Assembly: GCF_964252635.1 (NCBI RefSeq)
Contig: NZ_CAXUNP010000006.1
Coordinates: 1-64,000, forward strand
DNA length: 64,000 bases
Reading direction: 5' to 3'
Source of the DNA: Jatrophihabitans sp964252635
Lineage (GTDB): Bacteria > Actinomycetota > Actinomycetes > Mycobacteriales > Jatrophihabitantaceae
How positions within the stretch are numbered: position 1 is the first letter of the stretch; every line of letters starts with the position of its first letter. A model generated the notes under the pieces. It was not told the DNA's origin. It worked only from the letters and a program-made list of their open reading frames with translations, and did no database searches. Position numbers and translations under genes: made by a program. Below, piece after piece: positions 1 to 7,606 of the stretch.

Positions 1-540
1 ACGTCGACCCCGCCCACCGCGAGACCCACGCCCGAGCCACTGACCTGCAGGGCGACGGCCAGGAGCCCCCTCGGCGGGACGTCCCCGGTCCGGATCTGCA
101 TCCCGGCCATCCGCGTCCAGGCATCGGTGATGCAGCTGGGGCTCAACGCCGACCGCACCGTGCAGGTGCCGCCGCTGTCCCGTGTCGGCGACGCCGGTTG
201 GTACAAGTACTCGGCGGCCCCGGGCCGCAGCGGGCCGACGGTCATCCTCGGGCACGTCGACTCAGCCACCTACGGCGCCGGGGTGTTCTTCCGGTTGGGC
301 CAGCTGCGCGCGGGCGACTCCGTCAGCATCAACCGTGGCGACGGACGGATCGCGCTCTACCGCATCGACCGGGTCCAGGAGATCGCCAAACGGAGGTTCC
401 CCAGCCAGGCCGTGTACGGGCCCACCTCGGGGCCGGCGCTGCGGCTCGTCACCTGCGGCGGACGGTTCGACTCGGCGACCGGCAACTACGAGGACAACAT
501 CATCGCCTACGGGACCCTCAGCGGCGTCCGTTCGGCCTGA
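1..540 (+). CDS. Sortase, class F-like (3' part, start outside window)
   Basis: The reading frame is open from the first base, so the gene begins upstream; an internal ATG at 127 is not the start, because the preceding residues (PVRICIPAIRVQASV) are the usual sortase lead-in strand. Sortases are cysteine transpeptidases that attach surface proteins to the envelope or cleave them. The visible part has the catalytic His in the VILGHVDS motif, the catalytic Cys in LRLVTCGG, and a C-terminal strand ending YGTL. An arginine follows the Cys (GGRFD), as expected for the active site. The short, actinobacterial-type TC motif suits class E/F enzymes rather than housekeeping class A. No sortase substrate with an LPXTG signal was found next to it. 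Membrane anchor and signal peptide would lie outside the window. Confidence 0.85.
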   Translation, partial: TSTPPTARPTPEPLTCRATARSPLGGTSPVRICIPAIRVQASVMQLGLNADRTVQVPPLSRVGDAGWYKYSAAPGRSGPTVILGHVDSATYGAGVFFRLGQLRAGDSVSINRGDGRIALYRIDRVQEIAKRRFPSQAVYGPTSGPALRLVTCGGRFDSATGNYEDNIIAYGTLSGVRSA

Positions 541-547
541 CCCGTCG

Positions 548-943
548 TCAGGGTGCGTCGTTGCGGGCGCGGTTGCTCGTGACCGGGACGGCGGCCGACG
601 TCAGGTCGACGCAGAGGATGCCGTCCTGCACGTGTGCCGGCCACCGCAGTGAGCGCGTCGTGTCGATGTCGTAGTACTTGGTGAACGCGATCGCAGAGAT
701 CACCCACGGCCCGCTCGGGGACGGGGTCGAGGCCCGCACGTGATACGCGTTCGCCACGTCGTGGGGGACGCCCCGCAGGCCGACGATCTGTGCCCCGCGG
801 TCGAAGAGGAGCTCGACCGAGGCGGGTGAGCCGATGGCCTCGTAGGCCGGACGGTTCAGCGACAGGGTGCCCCGCTTGTGGATCGTCACGTGCGGTTCGG
901 CGTTCGACGTCAGCATCTGCCGACTGAAGCTCTCGAAGTTCAC
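548..943 (-). CDS. Conserved hypothetical protein
   Basis: A 131-residue protein that I do not recognise as a named family. The start is a GTG at 943 preceded by AGGGG eight bases upstream; the frame stays open further upstream but that extension is low-complexity and overlaps the gene on the other strand. The protein begins VNFESFSRQ, has a DNA-independent, mixed alpha/beta look with the phrases VTIHKRGTLSLN and LLFDRGAQIVGLR, and contains no signal peptide or membrane segment. Its 3' end converges on the sortase gene with a 7-bp gap. Similar small proteins of unknown role are common in actinobacteria, but I assign no function. Confidence 0.6.
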   Translation of the reverse strand: MNFESFSRQMLTSNAEPHVTIHKRGTLSLNRPAYEAIGSPASVELLFDRGAQIVGLRGVPHDVANAYHVRASTPSPSGPWVISAIAFTKYYDIDTTRSLRWPAHVQDGILCVDLTSAAVPVTSNRARNDAP

Positions 944-1046
944 GATGACGTCCCCTACCGACGGCCGGTTCGCCGACCACGCAGACCTGGGCCCTACAGT
1001 CGGGACTTCGTGACGGCCGACCCGAACGGTTCTGCCTGACCATGAA

Positions 1047-1466
1047 ATGGCGGCGACGACGGCGAGAACGATGGGCGGCCCGTCTGGCCGGGTCCGCCAG
1101 TTCGACGAGCTCCCCGCCTGGCACCCGGTGATCGCGTCGAGTTCGCTGGACTCCGGACAAGAGGGCCAGGTGGGCGCGGTTCGCCGGTTGACGACCGGCG
1201 ACGGCGGCGTGGTCGTCGAGCGTCTGATCACCCTGGACGACGAGGCACACCGGCTGACGTACGCCATCGAGCAGAGCCCGTTCCCGATCCGTGGCTAGGT
1301 GTCGACGATCCGGCTCGCCCCGGTCACCGACACCGGTGGCACGTTCGTCGAGTGGTTCTCGAGTTTCGACGTCGACGCCGCCGACGAGCAGGCCATGACC
1401 GGCCTGTTCGGCGACACCCTCTACGGGACCGGGCTGGCGGCACTGCGCCAGCACCTCGACGCCTAG
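1047..1466 (+). pseudogene. SRPBCC-family (polyketide cyclase/START-like) protein, interrupted by an in-frame stop
   Basis: Two pieces of one reading frame together make a small SRPBCC lipid/ligand-binding protein of about 139 codons. The first piece ends at TAG 1296-1298 after the family motif RQFDELPAWHPV and the strand AVRRLTTGDGGVVVERL. The same frame continues without a shift, VSTIRLAPV through TFVEWFSSFDVD to ALRQHLDA, which are the usual C-terminal strand and helix of the fold. The family normally has an aromatic residue where the stop lies, so a single TAC/TAT-to-TAG change explains it. The N-terminus also looks a few residues short. The last 4 bp overlap the convergent phosphatase gene. 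A sequencing error at one base is the alternative. Confidence 0.75.
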
Positions 1467-2848
1467 GGGCCACCCCACGGCGGAGTAGCGGCGGATGCTG
1501 CCCGGCCGTCGCGCACCCGGATGGCCAGGACGGCGATGTCGTCGTCGTGGGTGACGTCGACGTGCATGGCGGCGACCATGCGGCCGGGTAGGGACTCGAG
1601 ATCGTCGAGGTCCGCCACGGCCAGGTGGCCGGCCAGCTCGGCCAGGCCCGAATCGATGTCGCGGTCCCGGCGCTCGACCAGCCCGTCGGTGTAGAGGAAG
1701 ACCACGTCACCGGGCCGCAGCACGCATCGCCGGTCCGCCCGTGGTGCGGCGGGCGAGACGCTGAGCGGGCGGTCCGGGGGGACGTCGCCGCCCAGGAACG
1801 ACGTGTCGCCGGTCCGGGTCACGATGACGGGGGGCAGGTGACCGGCGTTCGAGAACAGCACCGTCACCGACCCGTCGGGCCCCGGCGGCGACAGCTCCAT
1901 GGTCAGCGCGGTCGCGAAGGTCCCGGGGCCCAGGCCGTCGCTCACGGCGTCGGTCGCGGTCAGGACCTGCGCCGGGGACGGCCGGCCGTTCCAGGCGTTG
2001 GCCCGCAGGAACGAGCGCAGCTGCGCCATGGCCGCGATCGCGCTGAGGTCGTGACCCATCACGTCACCGATCGTGGCCACCGTCGACCCGTCGGCCAGGG
2101 CGAACACGTCGTACCAGTCGCCGCCGACCTCGCGGTCGCGGTAGGCCGGCCGGTACAACGCGGCCGCATCGAGCGACGGCGCGGGGTCGGAGACGCGCAG
2201 CAGGCTGCGCTGCATCGTCTCGGCCAGCATCCGGGCTCGGCGCGCCGCCCGTGCAGCACCGAGGACGGGCCCCGCCCGGCGCGAGACCTCCAGCAGCGTC
2301 GCCAGTTCGTCCGGGGTGTGGCTGCCCCGTGCGCTCGTGGTCACCGACACCAGGACGCCGAACGTGCGGTCGGCGAACTGCAGCGGGAAGACCGCGACGC
2401 CGCGCGGGTCGAGCCGGCGGGTCAGGTAGGCGACGTCGGGGTCGGGCAGGAAGGTGGCGAGGACCTCGTCGGTCAGATGCGGCACCACCACCGCCCGGCC
2501 CGTCCGCAACCCGACCGACACCGCGGCGACCTCGGTCATGTTGTCGAGATGGCAATCGGAGTAGGCCTGCAGGTCGTCCGCGCGGCTCGGGTCGCGGTGG
2601 GCGAGGCCGATGTCGTGCAGCTTGCCGTCCTCCTCCAGGACGGTGATGAAGCTCCAGTCCGCGAGTTCGGGGACGACGACCCGTGCCAACTGACCGACCG
2701 CCTCGTCGGGGTCCGGGGTGGACAGCAGCACCTCGCTGACCTGGACGAGCAGGGCGAGGCGGCCGGCCGAGATCGCGGTGGCTTCGGCCGGCGGCGCGGT
2801 TGGATCGTCGTCGACCGCAGGACGGTTGGCCGGGGCAGCCGACTCCAT
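1463..2848 (-). CDS. GAF domain PP2C-type (SpoIIE-like) serine phosphatase
   Basis: A 461-residue cytosolic protein. Residues about 25-205 form a GAF sensory domain; residues about 215-450 are a SpoIIE/RsbU-type PPM phosphatase with the metal-binding motifs GGDWYDVF, IGDVMGHD, SNAGHLPP, LYTDGLVE and the final HDDDIAVL. Such proteins dephosphorylate anti-sigma-factor antagonists and thereby set stress sigma-factor activity; the partner is not encoded nearby. ATG 2848 is chosen over the adjacent GTG 2851 because of GAAGGG upstream. No membrane segment is visible, so the signal is probably intracellular. The 3' end overlaps the broken SRPBCC gene by 4 bp. Confidence 0.9.
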   Translation of the reverse strand: MESAAPANRPAVDDDPTAPPAEATAISAGRLALLVQVSEVLLSTPDPDEAVGQLARVVVPELADWSFITVLEEDGKLHDIGLAHRDPSRADDLQAYSDCHLDNMTEVAAVSVGLRTGRAVVVPHLTDEVLATFLPDPDVAYLTRRLDPRGVAVFPLQFADRTFGVLVSVTTSARGSHTPDELATLLEVSRRAGPVLGAARAARRARMLAETMQRSLLRVSDPAPSLDAAALYRPAYRDREVGGDWYDVFALADGSTVATIGDVMGHDLSAIAAMAQLRSFLRANAWNGRPSPAQVLTATDAVSDGLGPGTFATALTMELSPPGPDGSVTVLFSNAGHLPPVIVTRTGDTSFLGGDVPPDRPLSVSPAAPRADRRCVLRPGDVVFLYTDGLVERRDRDIDSGLAELAGHLAVADLDDLESLPGRMVAAMHVDVTHDDDIAVLAIRVRDGRAASAATPPWGGP

Positions 2849-2941
2849 CACGCGAACCCTTCGGTCTCAGGCCGTTCCGGCGCTCGGACGGGTCGCACGA
2901 TCCTCCCATCACACCAGGGCGACGAGGAGAACGACCTCGGG

Positions 2942-3952
2942 CTAGTGGGCCCAGTCGGGGTCGGTGTCGGTGAGCAGCAACGGATCGGTGGTCGCGTACA
3001 CCCCGCGTAACGGTGTCTCGATGCGCGACCGGCTCAACGCGTCCACGGTGGAGGTCAACCCCTCGGGAGGGTCGGGCACGAACTGCCGGATGCGCCGGTC
3101 GCTGCTGGTCATCGAGTTCGGCAGGCTCATGATCAGGTCGGCAGTCAGCTCCCGCGGCAGCGGCGTGAGCCACGACGCGATGAGGGCGACGAGCCGGGCG
3201 GGAACGGGCGGGAACGGCAGCCACAGCCGGCGCAGCTTCCGGTCCTTGGCGAAGGCCTTGATGAGCTGGGTGTACGTCGGGCGGTCGTCGTTGGAGATGT
3301 CGTAGCTGCCCGCCGGCACGGACCCGTCCGCGGACGCCACGAGGTAGCGCAGCACGTCGTCGACGGCGACGGGGCAGATCACGTGGTTCATCCATGTCGG
3401 GATGGGGATCACCGGGATCCGCTCGGCGATGTGGCGCACCAACTCGAAGGACGTCGACCCCGAGCCGAGGATGACGGCGGCCCGTAGCCAGACCAGGTCG
3501 ACGTCGGTGTCGGCCAACGCGTGGCCGACGTCGGCGCGGCTCTGCAGGTGCTCGGACAGCTCGTCGTCGTCCGGCACCAACCCGCCCAGGTAGACGACGC
3601 GGGTGACGCCGGCGTCGTGGGCGGCTGCGGCGAACTGTTTGGCACTGTCCAGATCGTGCGTGGCGAAGTCGCCCTCCCCGATGGAATGGACGAGGAAGTA
3701 CGCCACGGTGACCGGCTGCCCGGCGCCCGGACCCCGTCGGGCGGCGCTCGCGAACGCCTCGCGGCACGAATCGGCGTCGGCGACGTCGAGGTCCACCCGG
3801 CCCACCTCGGGCGGGAAGTCGAAGCGGTCCAGCTTCTCGGTGTTGCGGGCGGTGGCCGTGACGGTGACGCCGGCCCGGGCGAGCTCGGCCACGAGCCGGG
3901 ACCCGATGTACCCGGTCGACCCGGTCACCAGAGCGTGGATCGGCTGGGTCAT
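2942..3952 (-). CDS. NAD(P)H-binding protein, extended/atypical SDR family
   Basis: A 336-residue Rossmann-fold protein with the nucleotide-binding motif VTGSTGYIGSRL near the N-terminus (residues about 8-20) and an atypical SDR body (YFLVHSIGEGDF, VYLGGLVPDDDELSEHL). This group resembles NmrA-like and DUF2867-associated epimerase-like proteins; the substrate is unknown. The start at 3952 has AGGAG upstream; the longer frame to 4018 would run into the regulator gene. It lies 13 bp downstream of the AraC-type regulator on the same strand, so the two are probably co-transcribed. No signal peptide. Confidence 0.85.
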   Translation of the reverse strand: MTQPIHALVTGSTGYIGSRLVAELARAGVTVTATARNTEKLDRFDFPPEVGRVDLDVADADSCREAFASAARRGPGAGQPVTVAYFLVHSIGEGDFATHDLDSAKQFAAAAHDAGVTRVVYLGGLVPDDDELSEHLQSRADVGHALADTDVDLVWLRAAVILGSGSTSFELVRHIAERIPVIPIPTWMNHVICPVAVDDVLRYLVASADGSVPAGSYDISNDDRPTYTQLIKAFAKDRKLRRLWLPFPPVPARLVALIASWLTPLPRELTADLIMSLPNSMTSSDRRIRQFVPDPPEGLTSTVDALSRSRIETPLRGVYATTDPLLLTDTDPDWAH

Positions 3953-3965
3953 CGGTCTCCTGCGG

Positions 3966-5018
3966 TCACGGTGTGGTGCGCCGGGCGTTTCCGCGACGTG
4001 CCACGGGCCTACCCGCAACGCCCGTCGAAACCTCCGCCACGACCTCCGCGGGTGACCACCGTCGCCGTCGGCGCAACTGTTCCGGCGTGGTCCCGCGGCG
4101 TCGGCGGATGAGCGTCGTCAGCGTGGTGGCGTCCTGGTAACCCACGGCACGGGCGACCGCGGCCAGGCCGAGGTCGGTCGTGACCAGGAGGTCGATGGCG
4201 TGTTCCAGGCGGACCTGCTGGATGTAGCGCACCGGCGACATGCCGAGGACGTGCGAGGTCAGCCGCTGCAGCGTGCGCTGGCTGACGCCGAGCTGACCGG
4301 CGAGCCGTGCGATGTCCAGCGGCCCGGACAGCCCGTCGCGCACCGCACGGTCGAACGCGGACAGCACCGGGTCGCTGATCGACAGGAAGCCGGTCCGCAT
4401 CACGTCGCCCTGGCGCGGTCGGTCGCCGACGGCCAGGTAGTCGGCGACGAGGTCGGCCAGGGCCGGGCTGACGCCCCGCACGATCGACAGGGCCAGGTCC
4501 AGGTGCGCGAGCGCGGCGCCGGCCGTGGTCACCGTGTCGCTGACGACCAGGGCCTCGGTCTCGTCGAGGTGCACCGCGGGGTACCGGGCGCGGAAGCTCG
4601 GCCCGAGCCACCAGCTGGTGGTGGCCTCGCGACCCGCCAGCAGCCCGGCCTCGGCGAGGAAGAAGGTGCCGCTGCACGCCGCGGCGAGTGCCCCGCCGTG
4701 CTCGCGCAGGACGGGGAGCAGGTCCGCGGCCTGCTGCGAGCCGACCGCGCGCAGGATCTCGTCGACGCTGACCAGGCCCAGCGACGGGGCGATCAGCACG
4801 TCCGCCGGCTCGTCGCGCAGCTCGGCGAGGGGCCGGGTCGTCACGCGCAGCCCGTAGGAGGTATCGACGTGCTCACCCGTGGCGCGCAGCGACACGTCGA
4901 ACTCCGCGATGTGCCGGTCGACGCGGCCGGCGAGCAGGTTGGCGGCGACGAACACGTCCTGGATCAGGGCCAGGCCGGAGTCGGCGACCCCGTCGACGAG
5001 CAGCAGACCGACACGCAT
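3966..5018 (-). CDS. GlxA-type transcriptional regulator (DJ-1/PfpI domain + AraC HTH)
   Basis: A 350-residue regulator. The N-terminal half (about 1-190) is a DJ-1/PfpI-like class I amidotransferase fold with ACSGTFFLAEAGLL around the nucleophile-elbow position, typical of GlxA/FtrA regulators. The C-terminal half has two AraC helix-turn-helix motifs (LDIARLAGQLGVSQRTLQR and LAAVARAVGYQDATTLT). These proteins activate or repress neighbouring metabolic genes. The start at 5018 is supported by a TATCAT -10 box seven bases upstream, which predicts a leaderless transcript. It is divergent from the hydrolase/DoxX pair and upstream of the SDR gene, which are its likely targets. Confidence 0.9.
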   Translation of the reverse strand: MRVGLLLVDGVADSGLALIQDVFVAANLLAGRVDRHIAEFDVSLRATGEHVDTSYGLRVTTRPLAELRDEPADVLIAPSLGLVSVDEILRAVGSQQAADLLPVLREHGGALAAACSGTFFLAEAGLLAGREATTSWWLGPSFRARYPAVHLDETEALVVSDTVTTAGAALAHLDLALSIVRGVSPALADLVADYLAVGDRPRQGDVMRTGFLSISDPVLSAFDRAVRDGLSGPLDIARLAGQLGVSQRTLQRLTSHVLGMSPVRYIQQVRLEHAIDLLVTTDLGLAAVARAVGYQDATTLTTLIRRRRGTTPEQLRRRRRWSPAEVVAEVSTGVAGRPVARRGNARRTTP

Positions 5019-5025
5019 GTCGCGA

Positions 5026-5031
5026 ATGATA
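5026..5031 (-). promoter_or_regulatory. -10 box for leaderless mRNA (GlxA-type regulator)
   Basis: TATCAT on the minus strand, with exactly seven bases before the ATG at 5018. This places the transcription start on the start codon. Confidence 0.55.
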
Positions 5032-5136
5032 AGCAGTATGGCGCGATGGCCAGGTGATCGAGGCCCGGCGACGGGCACGTCATGGGGTGAGAAGGCAACG
5101 CCCCTGTCGGGGCCGACGTCCGGGAGGACCGACACG

Positions 5137-5973
5137 ATGACCGAGGTAACCGCCCATTCGGGCCTGCTGGGCAAGACGAAGGTGCACGTGGAGGACAGCG
5201 GCGGCGCCGGGCGCCCGGTGGTGCTCATCCACGGCTGGCCGCTGTCGGGCGAGTCCTGGTCGGAGCAGGTCGGCCCGCTGCAGGCCGCCGGGTACCGCAC
5301 GGTCGCCTACGACCGCCGCGGGTTCGGCCGCAGCGACAAGCCGCACGGCGGCTACGACTACGACACCCTGGCCTCGGATCTCGACAGCCTGCTGACCGAG
5401 ATGGACCTCACCGACGTCACGCTCGTCGGGTTCTCGATGGGCGGCGGCGAGGTCGCCCGCTACGTCGCGAAGTACGGGCAGCAGCGCCTGCACAGCGTGG
5501 TGTTCGCCGCCGCGGTCCCTCCGTACCTGGCCAAGACCGACGACAACCCGGACGGTCCGCTGGACGACGAGACCGCGAACGGCATGAAGTCCGGCCTCGA
5601 GAGCGATCGGGACAGCTTCTTCGACGAGTTCACGACGCAGTTCTTCTCCGCCGGGGACGAGCTGAAGGTGAGCGAGCAGCAGCGGCAGGACGCGATTGGC
5701 CTGTGCCGCCAGTCCGACCAGCGCGCCGCGCTCGGTTGCATGGAAGCCTTCGCCACGACCGACTTCCGCGACGACCTGCCCGCCGTCACCGTGCCGACTC
5801 TCGTCATCCACGGTGACAGCGACGGCGTCGTGCCGTTCGAAGGATCGGGTGCGCGTACGCACGCGGCGATCCCGCAGTCCGAGCTGGTCGTGCTGCAGGG
5901 GGCACCGCACGGCTGCAACGTCAGCCACGCGCAGCAGTTCAACGACGCGCTGATCGCCTTCCTCGCCAAGTGA
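5137..5973 (+). CDS. Alpha/beta hydrolase (non-haem chloroperoxidase/esterase-like)
   Basis: A 278-residue cytosolic alpha/beta hydrolase. The nucleophile Ser is at about residue 100 in VGFSMGGGEV, the oxyanion-hole motif is IHGWPLSGESW, the acid is in VIHGDSDGVVPF, and the His is in GAPHGCN. This layout matches cofactor-free haloperoxidase/aryl-esterase enzymes such as Est/Cpo. The start at 5137 has GGGAGGA upstream; the frame is open further upstream but that part overlaps the divergent regulator. It is followed 43 bp later by a DoxX gene, a likely operon partner. Its natural substrate cannot be read from the sequence. Confidence 0.88.
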   Translation: MTEVTAHSGLLGKTKVHVEDSGGAGRPVVLIHGWPLSGESWSEQVGPLQAAGYRTVAYDRRGFGRSDKPHGGYDYDTLASDLDSLLTEMDLTDVTLVGFSMGGGEVARYVAKYGQQRLHSVVFAAAVPPYLAKTDDNPDGPLDDETANGMKSGLESDRDSFFDEFTTQFFSAGDELKVSEQQRQDAIGLCRQSDQRAALGCMEAFATTDFRDDLPAVTVPTLVIHGDSDGVVPFEGSGARTHAAIPQSELVVLQGAPHGCNVSHAQQFNDALIAFLAK

Positions 5974-6016
5974 ACCCCGCGACCGTCAAACCAGGACCGG
6001 CCGTGAGGAGCACACG

Positions 6017-6442
6017 ATGACCGATCAGACGTCAGGCCTTGAGGTGGCCCGCACGGCGACCCGGTTCGCCGCTTCAGCCGGCATGCTGACCGCAGGAATC
6101 GGGCACCTGTCCTTCGCGCGGAAGAGCTTCCAGGCGCAGGTGCCCGACTGGGTGCCGATCAGCAAGGACGCCACGGTGCTGGCGTCGGGCGTGGTCGAGA
6201 TCGGGTTCGGCCTGGGCGTGCTGGCGCCCCAGCCCCACCGGGCCAGGGTCGGCACGCTGCTCGCCGCCTTCCTCGTCGCGATCTTCCCCGGCAACATCAG
6301 CCAGAAGCAGCACGAGCGCGACGGCGCCGGCCTGAACTCCGACCGCCAGCGCTTCGTGCGGTTGTTCTTCCAGCCGCTGATGGTGGCCACCGCGTGGTGG
6401 TCGACGCGTCCGGCCCGGAAAGCAGGGGGTTTCGGCGGGTAG
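6017..6442 (+). CDS. DoxX-like integral membrane protein
   Basis: A 141-residue protein with four hydrophobic segments (about 18-32, 53-73, 82-95 and 113-130) and the DoxX/MauE-type phrases FPGNISQ and RLFFQPLMV. Members of this family are small membrane proteins sometimes linked to thiol redox or sulfur metabolism; the function here is not determinable. GAGGAG lies upstream of the ATG. It is co-oriented with and 43 bp from the hydrolase gene. Confidence 0.8.
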   Translation: MTDQTSGLEVARTATRFAASAGMLTAGIGHLSFARKSFQAQVPDWVPISKDATVLASGVVEIGFGLGVLAPQPHRARVGTLLAAFLVAIFPGNISQKQHERDGAGLNSDRQRFVRLFFQPLMVATAWWSTRPARKAGGFGG

Positions 6443-6488
6443 CACCGCGTTCACGGTCGAGGGCGTCGTGGATGACGAGCAGCGCGGT

Positions 6489-7103
6489 TTAGTCGCGACG
6501 TATGCGCAGCCCGTCGAAGGCGAACCGGCAGACGAGATCGGGCAGCGACGCCGCTGACCCGTCCTGCCCGGGTCGGTACCACTCGACGAGCGAGTTCACG
6601 AGCCCGAACAGCAGACGGGCGGTGACGGCGGGGCTGAGGTCGGGCCGGATCTCGCCGTCCTTCTCGGCCTGCCGCACCAGTTCGGCCACGTACCGGTCGA
6701 ACCGGCGGCGCCGCTCGAGGGCAGCCCGTTCGACGTCGGTGTTGCCGCGTACGCGCAGCAGGAGGGTGACGTGCGGAAGTTGGTTCTGCAGCACCTCGAC
6801 ACTGCCGCGCACGACGTACTCGAGCCGTTCGATGGCCGGCACCCGCAGGGCCCGGGCCCGGCCGGCGACGGCGAACAGGGCGTCCAGCGCACGGTCCAGC
6901 GAGAGCCGCAGCAGCTCCTCCTTGCTCGCCACGTGGTGGTAGATCGCGCTCTTGGCGATGCCGAGGCGCCGGGACAGGTCCTCCATGGACGTGCCGTCGT
7001 AACCGCGCTCGTTGAACACCTCGACGGCGACCGCGAGCAGGGACTCGAGGTCGTACCCGGGGCGCCCCCGGCGCCGCGGGACGGTCACCCCCGGGACGGT
7101 CAT
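6489..7103 (-). CDS. paaR: TetR-family regulator of phenylacetate genes (PaaR-like)
   Basis: A 204-residue TetR repressor. The N-terminal HTH spans about residues 15-60 (LLAVAVEVFNERGYDGTSM...LGIAKSAIYHHVASKEELL); the C-terminal helical domain would bind the ligand. Its start overlaps the stop of paaI by 4 bp (ATGA), and it sits at one end of the phenylacetate cluster. In Corynebacterium, PaaR represses paa genes and is released by phenylacetyl-CoA. A matching operator lies in the paaI-paaZ promoter region. Identification rests on HTH family plus position; a different TetR effector cannot be excluded. Confidence 0.8.
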   Translation of the reverse strand: MTVPGVTVPRRRGRPGYDLESLLAVAVEVFNERGYDGTSMEDLSRRLGIAKSAIYHHVASKEELLRLSLDRALDALFAVAGRARALRVPAIERLEYVVRGSVEVLQNQLPHVTLLLRVRGNTDVERAALERRRRFDRYVAELVRQAEKDGEIRPDLSPAVTARLLFGLVNSLVEWYRPGQDGSAASLPDLVCRFAFDGLRIRRD

Positions 7104-7513
7104 GATCCGGGCGCCCGGTGGACGCGGTGGCTGCGGCCACGGAACTCGGCCACCACCGCGCGGTCGGCCTCGCGGCGCACGGTGACGTCGTAGACGCCCG
7201 ACCGCCCGAAGGCGGTGCGCACCGCGGCCTCGGCGACCAGCACGTCACCGCGGCGGGCCGGCGCGACGAACACGACCTCGGCGCCCGCGGCGACGGTCTG
7301 CTCGCCGAAGCTGTTGCACGCGCAGGCGAACGCGGTGTCGGCCACCGAGAAGACCACGCCGCCGTGGGCCATGTCGTAACCGTTCACCATGTCGTCGCGC
7401 ACCGTCATCCGGGTGACGGCCTGCCCGTCGGCGCAGGTCACCAGCTCGATGCCCAGGGTGCGCGACGCCGCGTCGGCGGCCATCATGCCGGCCACCAGCT
7501 CGGGGATCGGCAT
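7100..7513 (-). CDS. paaI: Hydroxyphenylacetyl-CoA thioesterase PaaI
   Basis: A 137-residue hot-dog-fold thioesterase with the family signature MVNGYDMAHGGVVFSVADTAF (His-Gly-Gly plus the catalytic Asp). PaaI releases CoA from ring-hydroxylated phenylacetyl-CoA side products when the pathway stalls. It is divergent from paaZ and translationally coupled to the TetR gene. The 85-93 bp region between paaI and paaZ holds the candidate operator. Length and motif fit PaaI fully. Confidence 0.92.
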   Translation of the reverse strand: MPIPELVAGMMAADAASRTLGIELVTCADGQAVTRMTVRDDMVNGYDMAHGGVVFSVADTAFACACNSFGEQTVAAGAEVVFVAPARRGDVLVAEAAVRTAFGRSGVYDVTVRREADRAVVAEFRGRSHRVHRAPGS

Positions 7514-7552
7514 GAGTGCTCCTTGTCCGGAACCGGGTTCGGGTAGTAACTT

Positions 7553-7574
7553 ACTGAACGTCCGGTCGGTAAGT
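7553..7574. promoter_or_regulatory. Candidate PaaR operator
   Basis: A 22-bp imperfect palindrome. Read on the minus strand it is ACTTACCGACC followed by GGACGTTCAGT. It agrees at all but one fixed position with the motif ACTNACCG-NNCGNN-CGGTNAGT that I recall for Corynebacterium PaaR. It lies between the divergent paaI and paaZ starts. Confidence 0.65.
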
Positions 7575-7599
7575 CCAGGGGTCCAGTAAGTCCAGGGGT
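7570..7599. repeat. 13-bp direct repeat before paaZ
   Basis: TAAGTCCAGGGGT occurs at 7570-7582 and again at 7587-7599, 17 bp apart. The first copy overlaps the operator; the second supplies the AGGGG ribosome-binding site of paaZ. It looks like a small tandem duplication. Confidence 0.8.
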
Positions 7600-7606
7600 G
7601 ATGAAC

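Noticed and set aside
1625..3010. 461-codon plus-strand ORF
   Set aside because: Arg/Gly/His-rich shadow of the PP2C gene on the other strand; no domain.
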